Assembly (NCBI GenBank): GCA_018402485.1
Contig: JAGYIY010000003.1
Coordinates: 1-64,000 of the forward strand
Direction: 5' to 3'
Length of the DNA: 64,000 nucleotides
DNA from: Roseivirga sp.
Lineage (GTDB): Bacteria; Bacteroidota; Bacteroidia; Cytophagales; Cyclobacteriaceae
Shown here piece by piece: positions 37,701 through 45,265 of this stretch (positions within the stretch are counted from its first letter, which is position 1; the number at the start of each line of letters is the position of its first letter). Position numbers and translations under genes: made by a program. Below the pieces are notes generated by a model, which saw only the letters and a program-made list of their open reading frames with translations, had not been told where the DNA came from and did no database searches.

Positions 37701-38025
37701 TGCCGGTGATCTTGACCGTCAGTTGTTTGATGTGAGGGAGAGCATTCACAAATTAAATTCTGAAATCAATGGAAGCCCGGCTAAGGTGGAAGTAGGAGAG
37801 AAAACACATACCACAATAGGTCAAAGATTGTTTGCAGTGGAAAGAGGTGTTTCGCGTTCGCTTTATGGGCCTACCGAAACAAGTAAGCGCTCTTTAGCAC
37901 TAGCCGTCAAGGCCATGGAAGATGTGAAGCCTCGTCTGGAATCGCTGATAAGCACTTTAGATGAGTTAGCGAGAAAGCTGATTGCAGCGGGGGCACCTTA
38001 TGTTGAAGGTGGTCGAATACCATAA
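34744..38025 (+). CDS. VPS10/BNR-repeat (sortilin-like) secreted protein
   Basis: A 1093-residue exported protein with a signal peptide (MKKSLQCILGVTLMVCF to AGMAQ). The first 750 residues are a beta-propeller built of BNR/Asp-box repeats such as YKSSDGGKTW, FKSVDGGTTW, YKSEDGGETW and WKSTDRGASW. The opening NIGPAFMSGRIADLAIHP is typical of the large VPS10/sortilin-like glycosyl-hydrolase-annotated proteins of Bacteroidota. A FlgD-like beta domain with RISWDLRYPTPEA and a C-terminal helical part (about 960-1093) follow. No catalytic glycosidase residues can be confirmed, and its substrate is unknown. No T9SS sorting domain is visible. It stands alone. Confidence 0.88.
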   Translation: MKKSLQCILGVTLMVCFSQAGMAQRNKDKAAESLLTEQTFQGLKLRNIGPAFMSGRIADLAIHPENESLWYVAAGSGGVWKTTNAGTTFDPIFDHEGSYSIGALAVDENNINTIWVGTGEHGGGRHFGFGDGIYKSSDGGKTWSNMGLKDSEHIGKIIVHPEHSDIIYVASQGPLWSAGGDRGFFKSVDGGTTWSKTLGDEAFTGVTDIAIDPRNPERIYAATWQHHRTVASLMDGGPQSAIYKSEDGGETWAKLTIGLPEGKMGKIGLAVSPQQPDIVYAAIELNRRSGGIWKSTDRGASWSQQSDVISGGTGPHYYVELYASPHHFDHLYLMDASMKESQDGGKTWSAVNSEHRHGDNHAMAFKPSDPNYVLLGTDGGVYESFDLTKNWRYMPNLPITQYYKLAVDDAEPFYNIYSGTQDNSTQGGPSRTDNVQGIQNSDWKVILNWDGHAPATEPGNPDIVYAERQEGNLSRVDISTGEVVDIQPQADEDEDYERYNWDAPIHVSPHEPSRIYFASQRVWRSDNRGDSWRAISGDLTRNEERFELPIMGSTQSWDSPWDVWAMSNYNTITSLSESPQVEGLIYAGTDDGLLQVTEDGGENWRQIEVKSMGVPERAFINDIKADLHDPNTVYVSLDNHKYGDYSPYLVKSTDRGRTWTSLSANLPERHLVWRLVQDHIKPELLFAATEFGIYFTIDGGGKWLELEGGVPTISFRDLAIQKRENDLVGASFGRGFFIFDDYSVLREVSETSLVREGSLYSTRKAWWYIPRPHLNFDNQKGTQGASYYVAPNPDFGAVFTYHLKDGLHTQVEKRQMNEKKLMEQGKDVTFPGWEEVEAEATQQKPSVFVLIKDASGNIIRRINGPVKKGFHRISWDLRYPTPEAIGLSNSYNDNGPQAMMAAPGTYTAVLYKKMDGEITQLDGPIEFEVERLYQGALDGAPESEVVAFWRSYEDAIRDASHINLKLSNVLERVKAMNNALVKSRADAGDLDRQLFDVRESIHKLNSEINGSPAKVEVGEKTHTTIGQRLFAVERGVSRSLYGPTETSKRSLALAVKAMEDVKPRLESLISTLDELARKLIAAGAPYVEGGRIP

Positions 38026-38066
38026 TGTGAAACCCGTAGGGTTTACAGTTTGAAAAAGATAAAAGT

Positions 38067-38720
38067 CTATTGGTTTCTATTTTTTAGATAATCCAAATGA
38101 GCTTTTTTAAGGTACTTTAAGGCCTCAACTTCACCTAAAACCGATTGCATTTCCACTTGGTTTGTGCCTTTGTAATGCGATAACCACAACTGGAGGATCT
38201 CGATGATTCCCGGATATTCGGCTTCTAGTTGCGTAAAACTTTCAACCTTTAGTAAGGAAGCGTTGGCAGGGACGGCTATGAGTTTTGAATCGGCCTCTTG
38301 GTTATCGAGCATATGGATAATGCCAATGATTTTAACGGGAACAATCGAACTACGCTTCTGGCTGGCTCCCAGTACAAATACATCAACCGGGTCGCCATCA
38401 CCACCTGTTTCTTTCGATAATAAAGTTTGAGGCACAAAACCATAACTGGCGGGGTAGGAGAGGTAGTCAACTATGCGGCTGGAGTCGGCTGTAATTTGTT
38501 GCCACTCTAATTGGCCTGTTGTTTTATTGATTTCCCATTTTTCGTTTGTTCCTGCCGGAATTTCTATCACCACATTGACCAATGAGTCTCCCGTGAAAGC
38601 TTCGTAGTCATGCAGAAGATGCTTCGGCTGCTCACTGGAAGTGCCTGAATTTCGCTCAAGGTGACAGGATATTAATAAGAGAGTAAGGCCTGCTAGTAAA
38701 AAGGAAGAATTAGTTTTCAT
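38067..38720 (-). CDS. Family I inorganic pyrophosphatase, lipoprotein
   Basis: The enzyme hydrolyses pyrophosphate to phosphate. The family signature DGDPVDVFVLG with its metal-binding aspartates is intact, as are YPASYGFVPQ, the ADSKLIAVP segment and HYK near the end. Unlike the usual cytoplasmic enzyme it begins with a lipoprotein signal ending at Cys19 (LLLISC), so it should be exported and membrane-anchored. The sequence between KWEIN and YPASYG is longer than in E. coli and the active-site Arg there cannot be aligned with certainty. It stands alone. Confidence 0.9.
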   Translation of the reverse strand: MKTNSSFLLAGLTLLLISCHLERNSGTSSEQPKHLLHDYEAFTGDSLVNVVIEIPAGTNEKWEINKTTGQLEWQQITADSSRIVDYLSYPASYGFVPQTLLSKETGGDGDPVDVFVLGASQKRSSIVPVKIIGIIHMLDNQEADSKLIAVPANASLLKVESFTQLEAEYPGIIEILQLWLSHYKGTNQVEMQSVLGEVEALKYLKKAHLDYLKNRNQ

Positions 38721-39029
38721 CTGGTTGTTTTAAGTACTTAGCATGTAATGCCAAGTTAAGAGATAAAATAATGTATGCCGCAAAAATCTTTTAAAGTGAG
38801 CATAGAAAGTAATCAGTAATTGGGAATGATCACGTCTAGTAATGTGTTTTTCGGTATTTTCAGCCCAAGGATACAAAACTGTATGCCAATTTGATGCAAT
38901 TAGCATTTATTGAGTGTCTAGCCTGTTGCTTCGATTTTGGCAAAGAAGTAACAACAAACATTGCTGTAGTTCATGCCGCATTTTGTGTTTCCTGTAGGCC
39001 TAAGGGCTTCTTAGCGCACATGCTAAGTG
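38721..39029. other. Intergenic gap between formate-tetrahydrofolate ligase and pyrophosphatase genes
   Basis: This 309-base gap lies between two minus-strand genes. It contains a hairpin directly behind the fhs stop and, on the minus strand near 38970-38896, a 24-codon open frame that looks more like a repeated or RNA-coding remnant than a gene. A promoter for the pyrophosphatase gene should be at its left end. No tRNA or transposase remnant was identified. Confidence 0.45.
39010..39027 (-). terminator. Hairpin behind the fhs stop codon
   Basis: A perfect 6-bp inverted repeat (CTTAGC at 39010-39015, GCTAAG at 39022-39027) starts 2 bases after the minus-strand fhs gene. There is no clear T run, so termination is only suggested. 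Confidence 0.35.
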
Positions 39030-40697
39030 TTAAGATAAGCCTGAAATGACACCATTTTCATCTATGTCCATACCCGATGAAGCAGGGATAGCTGGAAGTC
39101 CTGGCATGCGCATGATTTGCCCCAGCATAGGAATGATGAAGCCAGCTCCCAAGGCGTATTCAAACGCTCTTACCGTGACATTGAAGTTTTTCGGACAGCC
39201 ATACATGAACTCATTGTCGCTCAAAGATTTTTGTGTTTTGGCCATGCAAATAGGTAATTCTTGCAAACCCAATTTTTCCATGCTTTTCATTTGAAGCTTT
39301 GCTAATTTGGAAAAGGTTACCACATCTGCCCCATAAATTTCTTTGGCGATGGTTTCGATTTTCTCTCGAATCGGCATTTTCCAATCATAAAGGGGTTTGA
39401 ATTGGTTCTTATGGGCATCAATCTGATCAACCACTGTTTGTGCCAGTTCTGTCGTTCCTGCACCCCCATTGGCCCAGCCATCAGAGACCACAGCCTTCAC
39501 ACCTTTTTTTGCACAAGCGGTTATCACAAATTCTACCTCTTCGTGGCTATCTGATGGAAATTTATTAATCGCCACTACTGGAGTAATCCCAAATTTTTCT
39601 ATGTTTTCGATGTGTTTGGCAAGATTGGCAAAGCCCTCTCTTACTTTTGTTAGGTCTACTTTGTCATAAGCTTCTGCGGCAGCCCCCCCATGATGTCGTA
39701 AGGCACGAATGGTCGCTACAAGTACCACTGCTTTGGGTTGTAGCCCGGCAGATACACATTTGATGTTCAAAAATTTTTCAGCTCCTAAATCTGCGCCGAA
39801 TCCTGCCTCTGTTACCACATACTTAGCCAATGAGAGTCCCATTTTTGTGGCGATAATGGTATTTGTACCCTGAGCAATATTAGCAAAAGGTCCACCATGA
39901 ATGATGGCAGGATTTCCTTCCAAGGTCTGTACCAAATTGGGTTTGACGGCATCTTTCAATAAAATGGCCATGGCATTTTGGGCATTCAGGTCGCGGGCAA
40001 AGATGGGTTCTTTGTCGAAAGTATAACCCACAAAAATATTTCCTAGCCTTTGCTTCAAATCACTAAAATTTTCTGCCATGCACAAAATGGCCATTACCTC
40101 TGATGCAGGGGTAATGTTGAAACCATCCTCTCTAGGAATGCCGTTGGCTGTTCCTCCTAGCCCAATGGTAATTTGTCGCAATGAACGATCATTCATATCC
40201 ATGACCCGTTTCCAAGCTATGGTGCGCGGATCGAGGTTCAAGCTCTGGGTTCTGCTTTGAAGGTTGTTGTCGATCAAGGCAGACAGTAAGTTATTGGCTT
40301 TTTCAACGGCTGAGAAATCACCTGTGAAGTGCAGGTTAATGTCTTCCATGGGTATCACCTGAGAGTAACCACCACCTGCAGCCCCGCCTTTAATACCGAA
40401 CACTGGGCCTAGAGAAGGCTCTCTAAGCACCGCTATGGCCTGCTGATTGATTTTATTTAAACCTTCCGTCAGTCCTATGGAAACGGTGGTTTTACCTTCT
40501 CCAGCAGGGGTAGGAGTCATGGCAGTTACCAAAATGAGGTGATTCTTTTTAATCTTGGCTTCATCCATCAAGCTTAGCGGGATCTTGGCTTTGTATTTTC
40601 CATAATGTTCCAATACCGAGGTGTTCAGTCCAATGTTTTCAGCAATCTCGTTGATGTGTCTGATGTTAGCAGCTTGAGCAATGTCAATGTCTTTCAT
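39030..40697 (-). CDS. fhs: Formate-tetrahydrofolate ligase
   Basis: This one-carbon enzyme makes 10-formyl-tetrahydrofolate from formate, tetrahydrofolate and ATP. The 555 residues show the P-loop TPTPAGEGKTTVSIGL, the conserved EPSLGPVFGIKGGAAGGG and MEDINLHFTGD, NIAQGTNTIIATKMGL, and VVAINKFPSDS. The length is normal and the gene intact. It sits alone between the pyrophosphatase gene and the divergent ECF sigma gene, and could complement the folate-using thyA elsewhere in the window. Confidence 0.97.
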   Translation of the reverse strand: MKDIDIAQAANIRHINEIAENIGLNTSVLEHYGKYKAKIPLSLMDEAKIKKNHLILVTAMTPTPAGEGKTTVSIGLTEGLNKINQQAIAVLREPSLGPVFGIKGGAAGGGYSQVIPMEDINLHFTGDFSAVEKANNLLSALIDNNLQSRTQSLNLDPRTIAWKRVMDMNDRSLRQITIGLGGTANGIPREDGFNITPASEVMAILCMAENFSDLKQRLGNIFVGYTFDKEPIFARDLNAQNAMAILLKDAVKPNLVQTLEGNPAIIHGGPFANIAQGTNTIIATKMGLSLAKYVVTEAGFGADLGAEKFLNIKCVSAGLQPKAVVLVATIRALRHHGGAAAEAYDKVDLTKVREGFANLAKHIENIEKFGITPVVAINKFPSDSHEEVEFVITACAKKGVKAVVSDGWANGGAGTTELAQTVVDQIDAHKNQFKPLYDWKMPIREKIETIAKEIYGADVVTFSKLAKLQMKSMEKLGLQELPICMAKTQKSLSDNEFMYGCPKNFNVTVRAFEYALGAGFIIPMLGQIMRMPGLPAIPASSGMDIDENGVISGLS

Positions 40698-40888
40698 AAA
40701 TTTTACATAAGCTTACGCAGTGCAAAGTAATTTCTATTTGATCAAATGATGGGATCCATCCACAGTTGGCAAATTAATGGAAAATTAGGCAAGCCTAATG
40801 GCCAATGATCAAAATTCCTCATCCATGTTCAAGTGGGAGGTTTTAAACAATTTTTACGAGACAGGGTTTTCACAACAAATTAACTAAC

Positions 40889-41446
40889 GTGTTACATACA
40901 CTTCCACACCTAACGCACAAGTCTTCAACAGAAGACCGCATCGTCTATTTTTTATTCGATCGCGATAAAAAGGCCCTTTCGCTTATTTTCGAGCGTTATG
41001 GCAGCTTGTTGTTGAACGTGATACTCAAAGTGGTGGGAGATCGACAGTCGGCAGAGGATGTACTTCAGCAAGTATTGATCAAGGTGTGGAACAAGGGGCA
41101 TACCTATAACCCAGAAAGAGGTACCCTCTTTACTTGGTTGATGCGTATCAGTAAAAATGCGGCTTTAGATCAGAGAAAAACCAAAGATTTTAGGATGACC
41201 TCAACATCTATGGAGGCACAATCAGTCGTAAGTATATCAAACGACTTTAGTGAGGAATCTCACGCCATACGCATGGAGACTGAGCAAATGATAAGTCATT
41301 TGTCATGGGAGCATGAGAAACTTATCAAGATGTCTTATTTTGAGGGTTATTCTCATGCCGAGATTGCTAAAAACTTAAATATGCCTCTCGGCACGGTGAA
41401 GTCTAAAATTAGAATAGCAATTGGTCAATTAAGGGCATTAGTATAG
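40889..41446 (+). CDS. ECF-type RNA polymerase sigma factor (SigK-like)
   Basis: The 185-residue protein contains sigma-70 region 2 (AEDVLQQVLIKVWNKG, then GTLFTWLMRISKNAALDQRR-like sequence) and region 4 (YFEGYSHAEIAKNLNMPLGTV). No region 3 is present, as in ECF sigmas. The neighbouring RskA-like anti-sigma makes a SigK/RskA-type pair. The start is GTG at 40889; no in-frame ATG lies before region 2. The stop overlaps the anti-sigma start (TAGTG), so the two products are made together. Confidence 0.92.
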   Translation: MLHTLPHLTHKSSTEDRIVYFLFDRDKKALSLIFERYGSLLLNVILKVVGDRQSAEDVLQQVLIKVWNKGHTYNPERGTLFTWLMRISKNAALDQRKTKDFRMTSTSMEAQSVVSISNDFSEESHAIRMETEQMISHLSWEHEKLIKMSYFEGYSHAEIAKNLNMPLGTVKSKIRIAIGQLRALV

Positions 41447-42267
41447 TGAATATCGAAAAATACTTGGCATCAGGAGTAATTGATTCCTATTGGGCAGGAG
41501 AATTGAGTGATGAGGAAATGCAGGAGGTGGATGCCTTAACAATGGAATTTCCACAGATTCAGTCAGAAATGGATGAAATTCATGAGGCGATTGTACAGTT
41601 TGCGAAAGATACCCAAAACATGCCTAACTCAGAGATTCTTCAAAAAGTTGAACTGCAAATTGGGCACTCAGAACAAGAAGCTTTTCTTAAAGTATTAGAA
41701 GAAACCCAAGAAGAACCTGATTATAAACCCCTCAACATGATCAATGTATGGTCGATCGCTGCGACCATCCTACTCATTTTTAGTGTGAGTTTTAATTACA
41801 TTTTTTACCAAAAAGCACGAGATGTTCAGCATCAGATACAAGCATTGAACATGGAAAATACGCAACTGGCAGAGCAAGTCGGCCAAAATAAAGCAGCATT
41901 GCAATATGCCGAAGGGCGAATGGCACACCTATTAAATGAAGATAATATCCATGTACACATGGTTGGTCTAGCAGTGGCGCCTGATGCTTCTGCCGACGTT
42001 TTTTGGAACAGGGTTTCTAATAACGTTTTTATTAGCATAGAGGACTTACCAGAGCCTCCTCATGGACATCAATATCAATTATGGGCAATAAAGCCTGGTA
42101 AAGCTCCGGTAGATGCTGGTGTGTTTGAACATACCAAAAATGTTCAGCAGCTAAAAGTCATTACAGGAAATATCGAAGCATTTGCAGTTACCTTAGAAAA
42201 AGAGGGGGGAAGCCCGGTTGCCACAGTAAATCAAACTTTTGTGAAAGGTTTTTTGAAAAAAAGTTAG
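41446..42267 (+). CDS. Anti-sigma factor, RskA-like
   Basis: The N-terminal cytoplasmic part (residues 1-75, MNIEKYLASGVIDSYWAGEL) resembles the sigma-binding domain of RskA proteins but has no zinc-binding cysteines. One membrane helix spans about 100-120 (IAATILLIFSVSFNYIFY). A coiled coil and the RskA extracytoplasmic domain follow (HGHQYQLWAIKPGKAPVDAGVF, then KEGGSPVATVNQ). In the family, regulated proteolysis of the membrane-spanning part frees the sigma. The start is GTG, overlapping the sigma stop by one base. The fasciclin gene follows after 64 bases and is a likely target. Confidence 0.9.
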   Translation: MNIEKYLASGVIDSYWAGELSDEEMQEVDALTMEFPQIQSEMDEIHEAIVQFAKDTQNMPNSEILQKVELQIGHSEQEAFLKVLEETQEEPDYKPLNMINVWSIAATILLIFSVSFNYIFYQKARDVQHQIQALNMENTQLAEQVGQNKAALQYAEGRMAHLLNEDNIHVHMVGLAVAPDASADVFWNRVSNNVFISIEDLPEPPHGHQYQLWAIKPGKAPVDAGVFEHTKNVQQLKVITGNIEAFAVTLEKEGGSPVATVNQTFVKGFLKKS

Positions 42268-42331
42268 ACAAAAAAATCCAAACCACCTGAATAGGTCGTA
42301 ATCAAACCAAACAATCAAACATATCTTAATT

Positions 42332-42838
42332 ATGAAAATTCAAAATCTAATGAAAACTGCCCTTGGTCTCGTAATGGCAGTAGTTTTATGCACTAGCCAG
42401 GTAAATGCTCAAGACAAAAACATTGTTGAACTAGCAGTAGGCAATGAAAATTTGAGCACACTTGTAGCAGCTGTGAAAGCTGGCGGATTGGTAGAAACGT
42501 TGCAGAGCGCTGGTCCGTTCACTGTATTCGCTCCAACAAATGAAGCATTTGCAGCTTTACCAGAAGGAACTTTAGAAATGCTATTGAAGCCTGAAAACAA
42601 AGACAAATTGGTAGCAGTATTGACCTATCATGTTGTAGGGGCCAAAGTAATGTCAACGGACTTGTCTAACGGACAAAAAGCTGCGACAGTGCAAGGCGAA
42701 GAAGTAACTGTTTCTATTTACGGTGGAAAAGTATCCATAAGTGGTGCTGAAGTTGTTGCTGCAGACGTAGCGGCAAGTAATGGTGTGGTACACGTGATCA
42801 ATAAGGTGATCTTACCTCCTAGCATGCGCCAGAAGTAA
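42332..42838 (+). CDS. Secreted fasciclin (FAS1) domain protein
   Basis: A signal peptide (ending near VNA|QDK) is followed by one complete FAS1 domain. It contains LVAAVKAGGLVETLQSAGPFTVFAPTNEAF (split here as NLSTLVAAVKAGG and GPFTVFAPTNEAFAALP), then LTYHVVGAKV and ASNGVVHVINKVILP. FAS1 domains mediate adhesion and surface binding. The gene closes the sigma/anti-sigma operon and is followed by a strong terminator, so it is probably controlled by that sigma. Confidence 0.95.
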   Translation: MKIQNLMKTALGLVMAVVLCTSQVNAQDKNIVELAVGNENLSTLVAAVKAGGLVETLQSAGPFTVFAPTNEAFAALPEGTLEMLLKPENKDKLVAVLTYHVVGAKVMSTDLSNGQKAATVQGEEVTVSIYGGKVSISGAEVVAADVAASNGVVHVINKVILPPSMRQK

Positions 42839-42859
42839 GTTGTAGTAGATTTAGAAAAG

Positions 42860-42888
42860 GGCTGTCTCTAAAGGACAGCCTTTTTTTT
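42860..42888 (+). terminator. Rho-independent terminator after the fasciclin gene
   Basis: A 7-bp perfect stem (GGCTGTC 42860-42866, GACAGCC 42874-42880) with a 7-base loop is followed by eight T. It closes the sigma/anti-sigma/fasciclin operon. Confidence 0.93.
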
Positions 42889-42930
42889 GCTTAATTTTGT
42901 ACCTTCACGGCTGAGGTGTAACATGAACAT

Positions 42931-43782
42931 ATGAAAATCATTGAATGTCCGAGAGATGCTATGCAGGGCATCACAACTTTTATTCCTACCGAACTGAAAA
43001 TTGCCTATCTCAATCAGTTGCTCAAGGTCGGTTTCGACACTTTGGATTGTGGTAGCTTTGTTTCTCCGAAGGCCATTCCACAACTTAAAGATTCGCATGA
43101 AGTTTTAACCGGATTAAACCGTAGTGAAAGTGATTCAAAATTACTTTGTATCGTTGCCAACGAAAGAGGGGCAGAGGCAGCCGTAAGTCTTTCGGAGATA
43201 GACTTCTTGGGTTTTCCTTTGAGCCTATCAGAGACCTTTCAACAACGCAATACCCACCGCAGCATTGCCGAGGCTATGGTAGATGTAGCAAAGATTCAAA
43301 ACTTGTGCATTCATCATCGAAAGAAATTAGTCATCTATCTTTCTATGGGCTTCGGAAATCCGTATGGTGAGGCCTTTGATGAAAATATTGTCGCTGACTT
43401 TATTGCGCGTTTATACCTATTAGGAATTGAAATAATTAGTTTATCTGATACAATTGGAATAGCTGATTCAGAGGTAATTAAGAGAATATTTAAAAAGAGC
43501 ATAACCGCCTATCCAACTATAGAATTTGGGGCGCATTTTCATTCTGCACCAGATCGAGCGAAAGAGAAAATTGAAGCGGCTTTTTCGGTAGGTTGCCGCA
43601 GGTTCGATGCGGCCATCAAAGGTTTTGGAGGTTGCCCGATGGCAGCAGATGCACTTACAGGCAACGTGGCAACGGAGACGTTGATAGCAACTTTGGAAGC
43701 TTTAGGTGAAGAAGTAAATTACAATAAAGATGCTTTTGAACAAGCACAAATCATGAGTTTGGATGTATTTGCTCATGCATAA
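42931..43782 (+). CDS. Hydroxymethylglutaryl-CoA lyase
   Basis: This TIM-barrel enzyme splits HMG-CoA to acetyl-CoA and acetoacetate, the last step of leucine breakdown. At 283 residues it shows the N-terminal ECPRDAMQGI (a PRDGLQ variant), GFDTLDCGSFVSPKA, the metal-binding HFHS and the catalytic Cys in GFGGCPMAADALTGN. The close relatives 2-isopropylmalate synthase and homocitrate synthase are longer, so this assignment is preferred. The last codons overlap the next gene's start. Confidence 0.92.
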   Translation: MKIIECPRDAMQGITTFIPTELKIAYLNQLLKVGFDTLDCGSFVSPKAIPQLKDSHEVLTGLNRSESDSKLLCIVANERGAEAAVSLSEIDFLGFPLSLSETFQQRNTHRSIAEAMVDVAKIQNLCIHHRKKLVIYLSMGFGNPYGEAFDENIVADFIARLYLLGIEIISLSDTIGIADSEVIKRIFKKSITAYPTIEFGAHFHSAPDRAKEKIEAAFSVGCRRFDAAIKGFGGCPMAADALTGNVATETLIATLEALGEEVNYNKDAFEQAQIMSLDVFAHA

Positions 43783-45169
43783 ACGAAACCATATTTTCAG
43801 GGTCCTTGTGATCATTTGCTGTCTGGGTTTTACGGCATTCATTCAGGCGCAGCAGCCCCCATTAAAAGTGAGTAAAAAGGTATCTTTTTCCTTAAACCGA
43901 GGAGGCCTTCTATTGGTGCAGGGCACTCCCGAGGAGGTAGGGATTGATGGTCAGATTTTGAATCGCGAGATCAACACCATCATGCAAGAGGCCATAGACC
44001 AAGGTGCCTTCCCCGGGGCTCAAATTTTATTGGCCAAGGATGGTATTATTTTTTATGAAGGAACTTTTGGACACCACACCTACGAGCGGAAACAGGCAGT
44101 GCGTCCAACTGATCTTTACGACCTGGCTTCATTGACCAAGACGACAGCCACTACACTGGCTTTGATGAAGCTTTATGAGGAGGGACTATTTGACCTCGAT
44201 AAAGCAATGGGTGATTATTTCCCTAAAATAACCAAACGCGATAAACGTGATTTACAAATGCGTGAGGTTTTGGCACATCAAGCGGGCTTAAAGGCATGGA
44301 TTCCTTTCTGGTCGGAATCAAAACGCAAGAATGGTCGATTCAAATGGAATACGGTAAAATCTGATAGCTCAAGAAGATTTCCTTATCGCATTTCAGAGAG
44401 TGGTTTGTTTTTGCATCGTAAATACAAAGAGCGTAAAATCTATAGAATGATTAAGCAGTCGGAGGTGAGTGAAGAAAAGGAGTATCTTTATTCCGGGCTT
44501 TCGTATTATCTATTTCCCGAATGGGTCGAGCGCGCCTCTGGTTTACCTTTTGAAGAATACCTTGACCAAAAGTTTTATACCCCTTTAGGAGCAGAAACCT
44601 TGAAATTCAATCCTTATAAGTATTTTCCTCTGGAACGCATTACCCCCACCGAAGCAGATACTTTTTTCAGGATGGATACCTTGCATGGCCGAGTTCACGA
44701 TGAAGGAGCCGCCATGATGTTGGGTGTTTCAGGCAATGCCGGGTTGTTTAGCAATGCCCGCGACTTGGCTAAAGTGTATCAGATGCTCCTGAATAAAGGT
44801 CAGTATGGTGGCGTGCAGTATTTATCGCCTCAAACCATTAAAACCTTTACAACAAGACAGTTCCCCGAAAACGATAACCGTAGGGGATTGGGCTTCGATA
44901 AACCACTCATAAATTATGACCCGCTGCTTAGCAGTGTAGCTCGCGATGCTACTTCCCAAAGCTATGGCCATACAGGTTATACGGGTACTTTGGTATGGGC
45001 CGACCCCGTACACAATTTACTCTTTGTTTTTCTTTCTAACCGGGTACATCCTACACGTAACAACTCCAAAATTTATCAACTTAATGTACGGCCGAATATC
45101 CATAATTTGGTTTATGATCTTTTGAGAAGTGGAAAAGGAAGCTATACCATCGGTAGGCATAATCATTAA
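43775..45169 (+). CDS. Serine hydrolase, class C beta-lactamase family
   Basis: An exported protein (signal peptide ending near AFIQAQ) with the penicillin-binding/class C fold. The Ser-x-x-Lys motif is SLTK in DLASLTKTTAT (near residue 120), the Tyr motif is YSGLSYYLF rather than YSN, and the third motif is GHTGYTGT. Such proteins are usually esterases or peptidases acting on cell wall or small molecules, not true beta-lactamases. ATG 43775 overlaps the HMG-CoA lyase stop and fits the signal peptide; ATG 43763 is also possible. Substrate unknown. Confidence 0.88.
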   Translation: MHKRNHIFRVLVIICCLGFTAFIQAQQPPLKVSKKVSFSLNRGGLLLVQGTPEEVGIDGQILNREINTIMQEAIDQGAFPGAQILLAKDGIIFYEGTFGHHTYERKQAVRPTDLYDLASLTKTTATTLALMKLYEEGLFDLDKAMGDYFPKITKRDKRDLQMREVLAHQAGLKAWIPFWSESKRKNGRFKWNTVKSDSSRRFPYRISESGLFLHRKYKERKIYRMIKQSEVSEEKEYLYSGLSYYLFPEWVERASGLPFEEYLDQKFYTPLGAETLKFNPYKYFPLERITPTEADTFFRMDTLHGRVHDEGAAMMLGVSGNAGLFSNARDLAKVYQMLLNKGQYGGVQYLSPQTIKTFTTRQFPENDNRRGLGFDKPLINYDPLLSSVARDATSQSYGHTGYTGTLVWADPVHNLLFVFLSNRVHPTRNNSKIYQLNVRPNIHNLVYDLLRSGKGSYTIGRHNH

Positions 45170-45265
45170 CTTATTCACATTGACATAACAAGGAGGCCTC
45201 AAATTTAATACAAGCTTGAATTTGGCAAATTCTTAACTAAACATTGGAATGGTAGCTTAGTGCAC

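Noticed and set aside
43775..45169. True beta-lactamase / resistance gene
   Set aside because: The fold matches, but the YSN motif is altered to YSG and the family is mostly esterases or peptidases; no resistance context is present.
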